Made by a program: the position numbers and the translations under genes
Part shown: in pieces, positions 38,081 to 50,500 of the stretch
Layout: each line of letters starts with the position of its first letter
Numbering within the stretch: position 1 is the stretch's first letter
DNA from: Anabas testudineus
Taxonomy: Eukaryota; Chordata; Actinopteri; Anabantiformes; Anabantidae
DNA length: 64,000 nucleotides
Assembly: GCF_900324465.2 (NCBI RefSeq)
Contig: NC_046615.1
Span: forward strand, 20,837,589 to 20,901,588
Direction: 5' to 3'
The notes under the pieces: generated by a model
The model's input: the letters and a program-made list of their open reading frames with translations, nothing else
Database searches by the model: none
What the model was told of the DNA's origin: nothing

Positions 38081-41000
38081 ATGTCGGGCTGCGGTCGCCA
38101 TCGACACGGATCCCCCTCCCCGAAAACTCGGCCGATTCGTCAAAAGCTGCAGTTCACGTCCAGCGACGGGGAGGACGATCCGATCGAGGATATCAACAAC
38201 AGCACTGGAGGAGAGTCGGGCTTCACGGAGATGGATTCCCCGGTGCCTCTGCGACGGGACACCGCCGACAAGCAACTGGACGGCGGCAGCAGTCCCCTGA
38301 ACCAGTCCGGCGGAGACGACGACGTGGAGCTGTGGGACGAGGAGAGCTTTGGTTCCCCGACCCACCTGAGGTCCCGCAGCAGCGTGCTTTTTGCCAACTG
38401 TTCGCCGTCGCCGAGGAAATGTTCTCGGCTGTTCGGAGACGGAGGATCACCGGAGCGGTCCTTCGTCCAGGACGACGGGGAAGGATCCAGCTCCCCGATC
38501 CCAGACTGTCCCGACACACCTCCGCACAAAACCTTCAGAAAACTGCGACTTTTTGACACACCACACACGCCAAAGGTTGGTATTTGTAGCTGCATATGAG
38601 AAGATTAGAATGTATTTCTTCAGTTCTGTTTATTTAAAACCACTAGTTGCTATTTTTGCACGAAACACAGACTTTCATTCACTTTTTATTTCTCCACAGT
38701 TATCATAGGGATCTTGCAGAACACTTTTAACACCACACTGTATTGCTGTTTTCTTTTTTTTTTTTACAAACTTACTTACTTTTACAAACTTAACTGCAAA
38801 CTTTTTTTGCAGGCTTCTTTATTTTTGGATTAACCTGGCTCTTTACCGGTGTTCGGCTGGATAGAAAGATAGATTGATTGAATGAAATAAGCAGCACCAG
38901 TCTTAAACAAACAGATCACTTCATGTGTTTGAATTCCAGACCGTATTTCTGCTGTGTCAGTTACGGACCCAATGACCCACTTAATGCACAACTGTACTAT
39001 TGCATAATGGGCTCACTGTAGTCAGCTTGTTGGATGATTCACTGACCTGGAGTTGTGTTAAGGCATGTTCTAGTTAGTGCATTACATAGCACAACGTACC
39101 CAGTTTAAAAGTACATGCTCCACACACTGTATACAAAAACTTACCAAGTGTTTATTTAGTCTTGCTGGTTTAAAGTTAAACTCTTAATCTATTTTTAAAC
39201 TCTACTTATGAGTTTTTTCTTTGTGCTGCTGCTCTCAAGGATTAACAAAGAAAACACATGTGTTTTGCAGAGTTTGTTGTCCAGGGCCAGAGACTCCGGC
39301 CTGGGATCCTCTAGCAGGAGAGTTGCCCTGTTCAAGAATGTGGAGACCTCAGGAAAGTCCCTCACGGACACCAGCAGAAGACTGCAAACCCCCCTAGTCA
39401 ACTTTAACCCCTTCACCCCTGACTCCCTCCTCATCCAGTCTGCCACACAGCAGAGGAACAACAGGAAGCGGGCCCACTGGAATGAGTATGTTGCTCACTT
39501 CTTGTTAGAAATACATTTAGCTGCAGAGAGTCATTGCTTTCATTACATATTTCCCACCAAATTAAGTTGGTGCATAATAACTTAGATTAACGCACAAGCT
39601 GCTAATCACACACAGAAGGACCGTTTTAAACACCTGCATTTGATTTGATCTTGAACACAGATCAAACCCATTGTTATGACCAGATACGTTATAGCCGTTA
39701 ACTAGAGATCAGGGGTTTTGGCTGGAGACCAGGACCTCATGGTTACTAGTGAACTCTGCCATGTGCTTGTGAGCCACCTGTACTGCCCCCTACTGTACAG
39801 AATGCTAACCAGCACCATCTGTTGCTCTTTGATGTTTCAGCTCTTGTGGAGAAGACATGGAGGCGAGTGACGGTGAAGGAGAAGAGGAGGTCCTCCCACC
39901 ATCCAAGGTAATTAAATGTTTATATTATCATTAATTAGAATTATAGATTCCCAGTCATTAGACACTTGTTTCACTTTGTTGGAAGTTTCATCTTAAACAT
40001 CAGCTAATTGTTTCAGCTCTCCTTTCTTTTGTTATTCAGTGTAAAGACTCGCTAATCAGCATCATCTCATATGTAAATTGTCTAAAACCTGTTTGATCAG
40101 GGAAACCTGATGGGTTTTAATGGAAATGGGACTTTTGACTTAAGTGGGGAAACAAGTATCACAGTGTGATCGATCTGCTCTGAAAACTCACAACAAAACT
40201 GTGCTGTGAACTTCTTCCCTCAGAGGATCACCATGATGGAGAGTAACATGATGTCCCGCTACACCTCAGAGTTTCTTGAGCTGGAGAAGATCGGTTGTGG
40301 GGAGTTTGGTGCTGTGTTCAAGTGTGTGAAAAGACTCGACGGCTGCATCTACGCCATCAAGAGATCCAAGAAACCTCTGGCAGGATCAGTAGATGAGTAA
40401 GTTTAAGTCTAAGATTACCTCTCAGTTTAAAACAATTATCCTATTTAGATTTAATGGAAATATATTATGATGTGATTTATTTTGAGGAGCTTCTCATTTC
40501 TCTGTCCAAACCACTAATTTTGTACTAGTAGACACATTTTAGTGGCTGCAAACCCACGAACATGCTCCCTTGCATGGCTGGACAGGCAACTAAGTATAAG
40601 TTGTAACCAGAAATACTCAAGCTCATATGTGCCTTTTAATTAAAACTGTCTGTTCCCCTCCTCCACAGACAGAACGCTTTACGGGAGGTGTATGCCCACG
40701 CCGTGCTGGGCCAACATCCCCATGTGGTGCGTTACTACTCAGCCTGGGCCGAAGACGATCACATGCTCATCCAGAACGAGTACTGCAACGGTGGAACGCT
40801 GTCCGACGTGATCGCAGAGAACTACAGGCGGCTCAGCTACCTGTCGGAGCTGGAGCTGAAAGATCTGCTGCTGCAAGTCACTCGAGGACTCAAGTACATC
40901 CACTCTACTTCTCTGGTGCACATGGACATCAAGCCCAGTGAGTATTTAAAGATTATCATATAATTAGATTTGCACAAAGGTTGTTTAAAGGAATTAATAA

Positions 41001-42477
41001 ACAGGTCCATGATTCATTTATCTGTTATTATATTAGATTGAATGTGATATAAATGCTTTGTGTTAATGTATTCTGGTCAGAAACTAATAAGAATGTTGAT
41101 GTGCTTCGCAGGCAACATCTTTATTTCACGGAAATCTGTATTGAGCTGTGATGAATGTGACGAAGAGGACGGTCGGCAAACTAGTGTTATTTACAAAATT
41201 GGTAAGTTCAAACTTTTTATTTTATTAAACGTGTTGTGTTCTGATCTTTTTGTGTTTATATGCTGTAACATGTCCGCCCTCTTCAACTTTACGTGCTCCC
41301 TCCTCAGGTGACCTCGGTCATGTAACGAGAGTGAACAATCCACAAGTTGAAGAGGGAGACAGCAGATATCTGGCCAACGAAGTTTTACAGGAGGTTAGTA
41401 ATCCTACTCCAAAGCTGAACTTTGGAACCAATACAGCTTCAGACACGGTCATTAATGTCCCCTTGTTCTTTTCTTTAGGACTACAGTAACCTGACAAAGG
41501 CGGACATCTTTGCTTTGGCTCTGACTGTTGTCAGTGCCTCAGGGGCCGAGCCTCTTCCCACCAACGGAGACAAATGGCACGAGATCCGACAGGGAAAACT
41601 CCCCGCCATCCCTCAGATGCTTTCACCAGAGTTTCTCAGTCTCCTCAAGGTAAATGTCTGCACTGAGTTAAAGAGAGCTGCCGTTAGGTTTCTCAGGACA
41701 GAAGTTACCTGCATGATTTTTCTTTTTATCAAATAAACTTTTAATCTGAACCTTTATGTTTTTGATTTTGCAAAGCTAATCAATAACAATAAAATTCACT
41801 TACTTTATTACCTACTTTCCTGCTTCATCTAATATTTCCTTTTTGTGTTTAGCTGATGATCCACCCCGACCCAACGAGGCGACCGTCGGCCTCTGACCTC
41901 ATCAAACACCCAGTGCTTCTCACCGCAGCCAGGATGAGCGCAGACCAGCTGAGAGTTGAGCTCAACGCTGAGAAGTTCAAGAACGCCCTGCTCCAGAAGT
42001 AAGTACACAAAAGAACGTGTACTAGAAATGTTGATCGGATGTTGTTCGTTGGCAGCAGAGTAGAGATAAAGAAATCAATCTATTCCAATAGTCTGTTAAT
42101 CGTTTTGATTCACTTTTTAAACACAAAATACTAAAATGACCTGGTTCCAGCTTCTCTCGTGTGATTTAACACTTTTAACACACATTTAACACTTTATCCT
42201 AAGATGGGAATAAATGAAACAAACATTTTCATTTCAGTTCTTGACATTTTACGGACAGAATGATCGACTGATCATTTGACTCTCGTGGTTAATGCTAACT
42301 GAGTTCTCTTTCTTCCTCAGGGAGCTGAAGAAAGCCCAACAGGCCAGAGCTGCAGCCGAGGAGAAGGTTTTGTCCACCGACAGGATCCTGACCCGCTCCA
42401 CAGTCCAGTCCAACCCCAGAACCTCCAGACTCATCGGAAAGAAGATGAATCGGTCGGTCAGCCTCACTATCTACTGA
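38081..42477 (+). CDS. wee1: Wee1 tyrosine kinase, G2 checkpoint inhibitor of CDK1
   Basis: Ten exons (38081-38575, 39271-39485, 39841-39907, 40224-40396, 40669-40937, 41112-41201, 41308-41393, 41479-41649, 41853-41998, 42321-42477) give 622 residues. Residues 1-260 are a disordered, Ser/Pro-rich regulatory arm with TPHKT- and DTPHTPK-type CDK sites and NFNPFTPDS. The kinase begins at KIGCGEFG (281-288). ATP lysine is K305 in YAIKRS, hinge is NEYCNGG, catalytic base is D403 in HMDIKPSN, and the metal motif is DLG (438-440), the Wee1-family form of [13 protein letters not shown] is the activation segment. It phosphorylates CDK1 on Tyr15 in the nucleus and holds cells in G2. The N-terminal arm and order next to znf143 and swap70 favour somatic wee1 over oocyte wee2. 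A C-terminal coiled part ([15 protein letters not shown]) ends with SVSLTIY. AATAAA is at 43468-43473. All catalytic residues are present. Confidence 0.97.
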
Positions 42478-43272
42478 GACTTTAATCTGCCCCGACAGGA
42501 AGTGAAACCTGGAGGCTCATGGACCTTTTAGTCAGACGTGACTAAGCTGACACAGACTCTGTCAGTCGCGGTGTTGGGCCCTTGGACCCAGTTAAAGCTG
42601 TAGACTGTTGCCAACTTGAACTCATCTCTATAGACGCTCATTGCCACCTTAGTTCAGCCCATTTGCTGATGAACTTTAAAAAAAACAATCATTCCTCAAA
42701 GGTAGTTCTGTACCTTTAACACTCGGTCATTCCTTAAGTTTGCATAGACGTCAGGCTCTCTCTCTGTTTCTGTCCTTGCACTTCCCTCGACAAAGCCGAA
42801 GCCTGTTGGCAGTGGAATGAAGCCGCGGCGAAGCTCTCTGCAGTGTGAATGTACTCGCCGCCGCCACGTGCACCTTAACTGCCTGTCAAACGCCTGATGC
42901 TGGGTACCAGAGGGCCTGAGAACCGACGATCCGTGTGTGTAATGGAGCACTTTGGAGGCGACGCGTGGAACTTTGCCACGTTCTTTTTGTTTTAAAGAAA
43001 AAAGAAAAACCTGCTGCTATTGATGTTTTGTGTGTATCAGGGTTTGGCCAGTTTCATGTTGGACTGTTTGAGGTCATTCGCTCTTATTTTCAAGTAGCAG
43101 GTGCCCCCCAACCCCCCATTTAAAGTCTGATTGATATGTGTGATCAGATGAAAAGTGGATCATGCCATTTGAGGAGAATCGCTTTAACTGACCGAAACCA
43201 GGCTGGTGATCTGTGATTTGATTTTCCTCTTTGACTGGTGCTGCCAACCCTGTTTCTGTAGCATTAGAACAA

Positions 43273-43318
43273 TCATCGTCCTGTTCTCCGGATTCTCATC
43301 GTCCTGTTCTCCGGATTC
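43273..43318 (+). repeat. 23-bp exact tandem duplication in the wee1 3' untranslated region
   Basis: Two identical head-to-tail copies of a 23-bp unit beginning TCATCGTCCTGTTCTCCG occur, then a partial third (TCATCGTCG). They lie about 150 bases before the polyadenylation signal. Confidence 0.9.
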
Positions 43319-43473
43319 TCATCGTCGTTCATTTCTTGTTTTTTGTTCATTTTTCTCCTTCAGTGACTGCGTAGTTTAAGTATTCCTCATGTTTTAGTTC
43401 CTCATGTAACTTCTAACACACCAAACTTCTCCGTTCATGTAACTTGTACATATGTTTTGTTTTGTTTAATAAA

Positions 43474-44400
43474 TTCTCACCAAACTACACTTTGTTCTGT
43501 TCACTGTGATCATTCGTGTTGTAGAAGGAACTTCCATTTATTGAGAGTTTCAGTAAGCGCCTCTCTGTTTCTTCTGTTCGTCCCCCACTGTTCAGCATGT
43601 TGAATCTGTGGCCGTCGAGACGTCTCCAACTTGTTATGAGACACATTCTGGTTTAGAGTAAGCAGCTTCGTCACCGGGCCTTTGTGTCTGCAGTCCTTCA
43701 TCGCCTCCTTTCTTATGACTGTTGAATTGTTTTTACTTTTTGCTGCACATGAAGGCGACACAGTCGTGGTTAGAGGAGGTTTTTAAAGGTCTTATGACTC
43801 CTTGTTGTGTTTCACAATATATCCTGAGATCTCGGTTCCCAAAGACTGGATTTGAAAAAACAACTTTCACTGTGAAAAGAGTTTAAAAACTTTTATTAAT
43901 CCCAGAGGGAAATTGTGTAAAAAGTGTAAGAGGCTGGTAAATGTAGCATCACTGCCCTTCATGCAGGAGACCGGGGCTCAATTCCTGGCTGTGGTCTACC
44001 TCCAGGAGGGGTCCTTACGCTTACTCTGCCTTCACCTTGACTTTTTGCATTAAAGCGTCTGTTAAAGGTCCCAGGAGGGCTTTAAAATGAAGGAGAATTA
44101 ATGTTGGCTGAACATAAAGAGAATTTAACTTATTGTTCTATTTGACTCAGTATCACTGAAATAAGGTGCATGTGTTGATGCTGCTGTCTCAGCTTCATCT
44201 CTTTAAAAAATGAGGTTTACTGGTGTGGACTCTGGTCCTGGAAACTCGGGGCTCAGTGAACAAAGCGTGTTTCTGCTGGGGTTTTTTTTTTTTACAGATT
44301 TACATTAAAACAGTTCGGACCTGTGGACTGAGCAGATGAAGACAGATCAGATCCTCAGCAAACAGCCTGTGTGAGGTGTTGTCCTCTCGCTGCGCGGTGC
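43474..44400. other. Region between wee1 and swap70
   Basis: No supported exon. It contains a short LINE-type tail on the minus strand (TTTCCCTCTGGGATTAATAA at about 43890-43915) and a tRNA-derived SINE copy at about 43930-44080. The last 150 bases become GC-richer and should hold the swap70 promoter and leader. Confidence 0.55.
43930..44080 (+). mobile_element. tRNA-derived SINE copy (family with GGAGACC-GGTTCAAATCC B box)
   Basis: The copy has GCAGGAGACCGGGGCTCAAT followed by TCCTGGCTG, a degenerate B box. It continues CAGGAGGGGTCCTTACGC and TTACTCTGCC, then GCATTAAAGCGTCTGTTAAA near its end. The same block order appears on the minus strand at about 62155-62270. Confidence 0.55.
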
Positions 44401-44559
44401 TGCAGCTCCATCCATCTTCGTGCCAAACGCGCAGCGCGTCATGTGACTTCTCCCTCGTTGTGCAGAGCAGGGTCCGTTCAGTCGCCGAGTGAAGAGAGGA
44501 AGAGTCAGACACAGCCCCGGAGGAAAGAAAGCACAGAAGTCGAGGTTGAACCCAGCACC

Positions 44560-47500
44560 ATGGCCCTGCGGGACGAGCTGCTCAAGTCCATATGGCACGC
44601 GTTTACAGCTCTGGATGTGGACAAGTGCGGGAAAGTCTCCAAATCCCAACTGAAGGTAAACGCGTGTTAATCATCTTTATGTTTTATTGTAGGAGTCTGT
44701 GCTGGTTTAGAACGAGCAGGAAACTCTTCGACTTGATCTCAGATTTAATCTCTTTTTATTTGGCAAATGTTGAAACTCGACTTGTTGAACTCGTTTCCTC
44801 CTAAAAAACAAAAACACAAGTGCGCTTCAGTGAAGAGACACCTGCAGCTGAATCCAACTGAAACTGACAGAAAAAGACAAAAGCATCCAACTAACTAACG
44901 CTGCAGGAGTTTAAAGTGATGCAGAAGGAAAAGAAATGAAGGAAACATTAGTGTGAAACGTGAAACTGAGTTAAATGAGATTTTAGATGTATTAAAAGTG
45001 CTGGAAGTCAATAAAACAAAGATTATAGTGTTAAACTATGAATAATCTACCTGCAATGTGCTACAATAATATGGTTTATTATGGCAAACATCATGTTTAT
45101 GTAAAATATTTCACATTGAGTAACTTTAAAAACATTCTTGTGCAGAATCAGTGGAAAATCCCATTTACACCACAGCAGCTGGTTTAAATTCCCGTTTACT
45201 GTGTGTGTGGAGACGTTAAGATGTAAAACACTGATGGTTTGAGCTCAAGCTGCCTCCAAGTTTAAAGACGAGGTTGTTTTGTTGTTGTTGCTCCATCTCT
45301 GGACCTCAGGACAGCAGAACCTGGTTTGGTGACAGAGAAACTCAGAAAACGTCTGTCGCTCGTTCTTTTCTTCGTTTCACCAGCAGATTGTCAGAGACGT
45401 CAGGGACGAGTCTACATGTGGAGAAAGGAAGAAATGTAGTTTAACTGGATGTAAAGAAACCTGGTGTTGGACCTGACAGACTGAAATCTTAACGTGTCTG
45501 TTTAAAGGACTGTTCCACCAATAATACGTGAAGTCTGTTTACCACACTAATATTTAGTTGTAGCTTTGTTTACAGCTCAACACAAGCTGCCAGAGTCGCA
45601 TTAACTTTTCTCCATGATCTTGTTTTGATGATGAGTCGGCCGCTGCACAAAGTCCAAAAGTCTCCAGCACGTCCCCAAGATTCTCAGTGGGGTTCAGGTC
45701 TGGACTCTGTGGTGGTCAATCCATGTGTGAAAATGATGAGTCATGCTCCCTGAACCACTCTTTTACAGTTTCCACTTTTTGGACGGTCAGTGTATTAGTG
45801 AGGATTCACTGTATTGGAAAACAGTTTAATAACAAGAGCTTAGTTATGAAGCCAGTGAACCTTTTAGTTATTAGTGGTGTGAATGGTTCCAGCTTCTTTA
45901 GTTTGATTATCGCTGTCTGACTCTGTAGATCTGGAATTGGACAGTGAAGTTGCACTTTCACAGTTCACTGTTCAGAAGTCTGAGATAAACTGTTTCCTGA
46001 GTTTACAGAGGTGAAAGACGAACAAACACTGTTGATCCATTGACTGTATGAAATTAATGATTAGTTCTTCATCATCATCATTAATAATCTGTTTCCCATC
46101 TTTCCAGGTCTTGTCCCACAACCTGTGTACAGTGATGAACATCCCACATGACCCCGTGGCGCTGGAGGAGCATTTTAAAGATGACGACGAGGGTCCCGTC
46201 TCAAACCAGGGCTACATGCCGTACCTGAACAAGTTCATCCTGGACAAGGTCGGTGAACAGCCCCGTGGAGCGGCAGATGAAGTGTTTCCGTGTTGTTGAA
46301 AACTTGTAGCGTCTCGGGATGAATCTCCTGCAGCTTCCTTTGTCACGGTCGACTCTTCTCATGTTTGTGGGTTTTTTTTTAGTCTAAGTGAGTCACCTGT
46401 CTGTGCCGTGACTCTTTGTGTGGAAAATGACACATTATCAGATGAAAACCGCTGAAAAGAGCTGAAAAGAGCTGAAAAGAGCTGCAGAACTAGTTTCCAC
46501 ATGTTCACCTGTTACATTTGGAGTTGATGGACATGTTGATGTCACCTGGAGACTCTTTAGCCCTGGGTTTCGCCTGTTAGGCAGGCCTTTGTGATATTAT
46601 TTTATTTCCTGAGAAGTTTATTTTAATAATGTAAAATTAGTGGTCGTCAGTACTGGACGCAGTATCGTGCGGAGCTCGTCTGTCCCTCTGTGATGATGTC
46701 ATCACACCTGTGTACAGACCAGCGGTGGCTGTTTGAGTTTTGTTTGTTTCTCTGACAATCAGCTGTTTAACAGACACGGTGTCGCTCGGTATCGAACGTG
46801 TGAAGGTATGTAACGCGTAACTGGAGTCGCCATCTCCACGCTGTCAGTACCGTGTTGGTTGTGATGTCATTGGCGGCAGAGAACTCCAAAACTCTCTGTG
46901 TCTCTTTGGAATTCCTGTCGTGTGATGTCATGATGATGTCGGGAATAGCTGGCCCTGAAAGGTTGTTGCCATAGTGACAGTTTAGGAATTCTGTTGAGTC
47001 AGACTTTCTCCTCCTGACAGATGATCAGTGTTTGTTTGTTCATGTCCTGGTTTTGTCTGAGTGAATTGATTTATTTGTTGGTTAGTGTTAGTGTTTTTAA
47101 AAACACTCTCAGAATGTGATCGACCGAGGAAATTAATGAAAACTGAAAAATCACAGCGATGCATTTGGAGACTAACAAGTACGTTTAGGTTTTCATGATC
47201 CACTTTCGTCTCGTCAACCTTGAGCAACTTGAAGTCACAAGTTCCTCGTTCCAGCCTGTGAACACAGCAGCTGGATTCATGAAAGTCGTAGTACGTGTTC
47301 AACAGGACAGAAACACTTTAATTAGTTTCCTTTTGTCTTCTTAAGTTGCTTTACAGCTGGAAAAACACCAACTTGTGTTCTCTATCTGCTTTTTCTGCCT
47401 CATTATATCACAACTCCACATTTGTGTAACTGCACATCGAACGGAAATATCCTGTACATCATTTAGTATGTTCTGAAAATGTCTTTTATTGTTTAAGTGG

Positions 47501-50500
47501 AAGTTCACTGTTTGTAATGACTGATACACTGGCAGTAGCAGAAAGGTCTAGGATGTGTTACACAGAGGTTTTTCTTAAAGGAAATACAAATTCTGATCTT
47601 AGTTTCAGGAAAGGAGACGACATTAACAAACCCCCCACAACACACGTAAGTTTCCAAACACCCCACCCATCCATTGAAGTGACTGGGTCTTGGACAGTGT
47701 GGGTGTGGGTCAGTAAATTCAACAGCTCTCACTGCTGAGGAAACTCCACCCGGTCACACAGGGAAACTGTGTGTGACCGTGTGCACGTGTTTGTTGTAAC
47801 CAAAAACTCAGAAGGCAGGAAAACAAGAGGCCGGATTCACACATTAATGAAGTTAATCAAGAAAAAACCTGTTGGTGCGAGTGATCAACGATACAGTCTG
47901 TGGATTATTGACGGATCAGATCGCTCCTTAATATTTATTGTTTACAAAGAAACGTACAATAACACAAAATAAATATGCATAATGACAAAGAGACAGTTTG
48001 TACAAGAACAAACTTGGAAAAGGAAAAAAACAATAAAATGATAATCAAGAGACACAAAATGAACCTGGAAACAACAAAAACAACTACGGACTCAACCTGG
48101 CAGGAACGAAACTGATAAAATAACAACAGAGAAAATGAAACAACCACAAAGAGACGACAACAGTTAGAGAAAAAGAGAGATGCAAGAAGGCAGGAAACAA
48201 ATAAAGGGGATTTAAAATTAGTACTGGATTCAAAATTAGTACTGGATTTAAAATTAGTACTTGATTTAATATTAGTACTGGATTTAAAATTAGTACTGGA
48301 TTCAAAATTAGTACTGGATTCAAAATTAGTACTGGATTTAAAATTAGTACTGGATTTAATATTAGTACTGGATTCAAAATTAGTACTGGATTCAAAATTA
48401 GTACTGGATTCAAAATTAGTACTGGATTTAAAATTAGTACTGGATTCAAAATTAGTACTGGATTTAATATTAGTACTGGATTCAAAATTAGTACTGGATT
48501 TAATATTAGTACTGGATTCAAAATTAGTACTGGATTTAATATTAGTACTGGATTCAAAATTAGTACTGGATTCAAAATTAGTACTGGATTCAAAATTAGT
48601 ACTGGATTTAAAATTAGTACTGGATTTAATATTAGTACTGGATTCAAAATTAGTACTGGATTCAAAATTAGTACTGGATTTAAAATTAGTACTGGATTTA
48701 AAATTAGTACTGGATTTAAAATTAGTACTGGATTTAATATTAGTACTGGATTTAAAATTAGTACTGGATTCAAAATTAGTACTGGATTTAATATTAGTAC
48801 TGGATTTAAAATTAGTACTGGATTCAAAATTAGTGCTGGATTCAAAATTAGTACTGGATTTAATATTAGTACTGGATTCTTGTATAAGGATGATGGAGAT
48901 TTACACGTCTCAGAATCTCTCTCTCTCTAATAATCTCTCTGTGTGTCGTCTTCATCCTCACTGACTCACTCTCGACACTTTATCTGTAACAGTGCAGCAG
49001 AAGCTAAAGTGCAGACCAGCGACACTTCATCTTATCTGAGGACAAAGACGATCACAGCTGTGCCCGTGTGACCGTTGAGCTCAGTAACCCAACACCGCAG
49101 ACTGTTGGTCCGACAGCAGAGACCGAGGTGACGTTAGAGCTCGGGACTCAGCACTTTGTGGTCTGATGGAGCGTCGCATTCCTCAGATACAAGTGATCGT
49201 CTGTGACCCTGAAATTCCCAGAGTGATACAGAGACAGAGACACAATGAACATGTTAAAGAACGACAGTCAGACATTGTTTCCAGTTCTTGTGTACCGTCA
49301 TCATCCCTCTTCAATGGGTTCGCTGGGTATTTTCCACATTTAAGTTGTTTTTAGTTCAAACTTTGCGGTTTTCTTCGCTCAGGTGAAGTAAAACAACACA
49401 AACAAACATTTGGAAGATCCCACCTCGTACCCGTCACGGCACCTTGACTGTTTTGGCTGATACAACCTACGTACTCAGAGTCGGGTGGTGGTAGTATTAG
49501 GTCCAGATGTTCCTCTCCTAAGAGATGTTCCAGCTCCTCCTGGAGGATCCCATGATATTTCCAGGCAAATACAGGCTCACCACACCTCAGCAGTGTGTCC
49601 TGTATCTACCTCAGGGTCTCCTACCTGATGAGACCACCTAAACTGGCTCCTTTTGATTGACAGCAGCTCTATCCTATGGGAGAAACACCTTCAGGCTTGG
49701 GGACTGATAGGAAGGCGTGTTGGTCCTCGGCAGTGTTGACTGGTTCTAGTAACACGCTTCTCTCTATTAAGTCTCTATATCGTCATTTGACCTCCTTCTT
49801 CTTCATTTATCTTCTGTGTTTTGATGGTTTTACATTCTTCTCTATTTGTAAAGTTTGTCGTCAAACTCTCCCGTTTTGTGAAAGCTTTCTCTCTTGAGGA
49901 GAAATAACACCACAGAGCTATAAAAATCTATTCTGCAGAAAAAGGCAAACCTTATTTTGTGGTGTGACCACTTCTACGATCCACCCTCCAAACACCTGCA
50001 GCCTTTTGTGGTGATTGTGTTTTGGAGCGTAACGACTCCTTTCCTCTTTTTAAGTCGCTTTCATTTCATACTGCGTCTTATCCTTCACTGAACTCTCAGC
50101 TGTCTGTGTTGATGATGTGGATATTTAATTTAGAACAAACCTTCTGAAATGGCTGACGACCCTGTTTAACTGGTAACTAGTCACTTCGTTAGTTTGCTGT
50201 TTGCTTCGTCACCACTCGTCTAGAAAACGCCGCTGCAGGTTTGGGATGCAGCAGATAAGGCTGGAGTTGGGATCCTGAATGTTAATGAACATGTGGCAGT
50301 GGAGAGAAGGGGAGGCAGCGCTGACAAGGCTCTTATTGTTGAAGTGCACAGACTGAGAGAGGGGAGGGACGGAGAAGGACGAGAGACCACGAGGACAAAG
50401 ACAAACAGAGAGGGTGACACAGAAGAGCTGCTCTTTCATAACAAACTCTTTCACAACTTTGCTGATTTCTTTCCCGTCATTTCTCTTCTGCTGACTTATT

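Noticed and set aside
48084-48845. Long minus-strand open frame of NPVLIL repeats
   Set aside because: It exists only because an 18-bp minisatellite is a multiple of three; there is no start context, splice support or homology.
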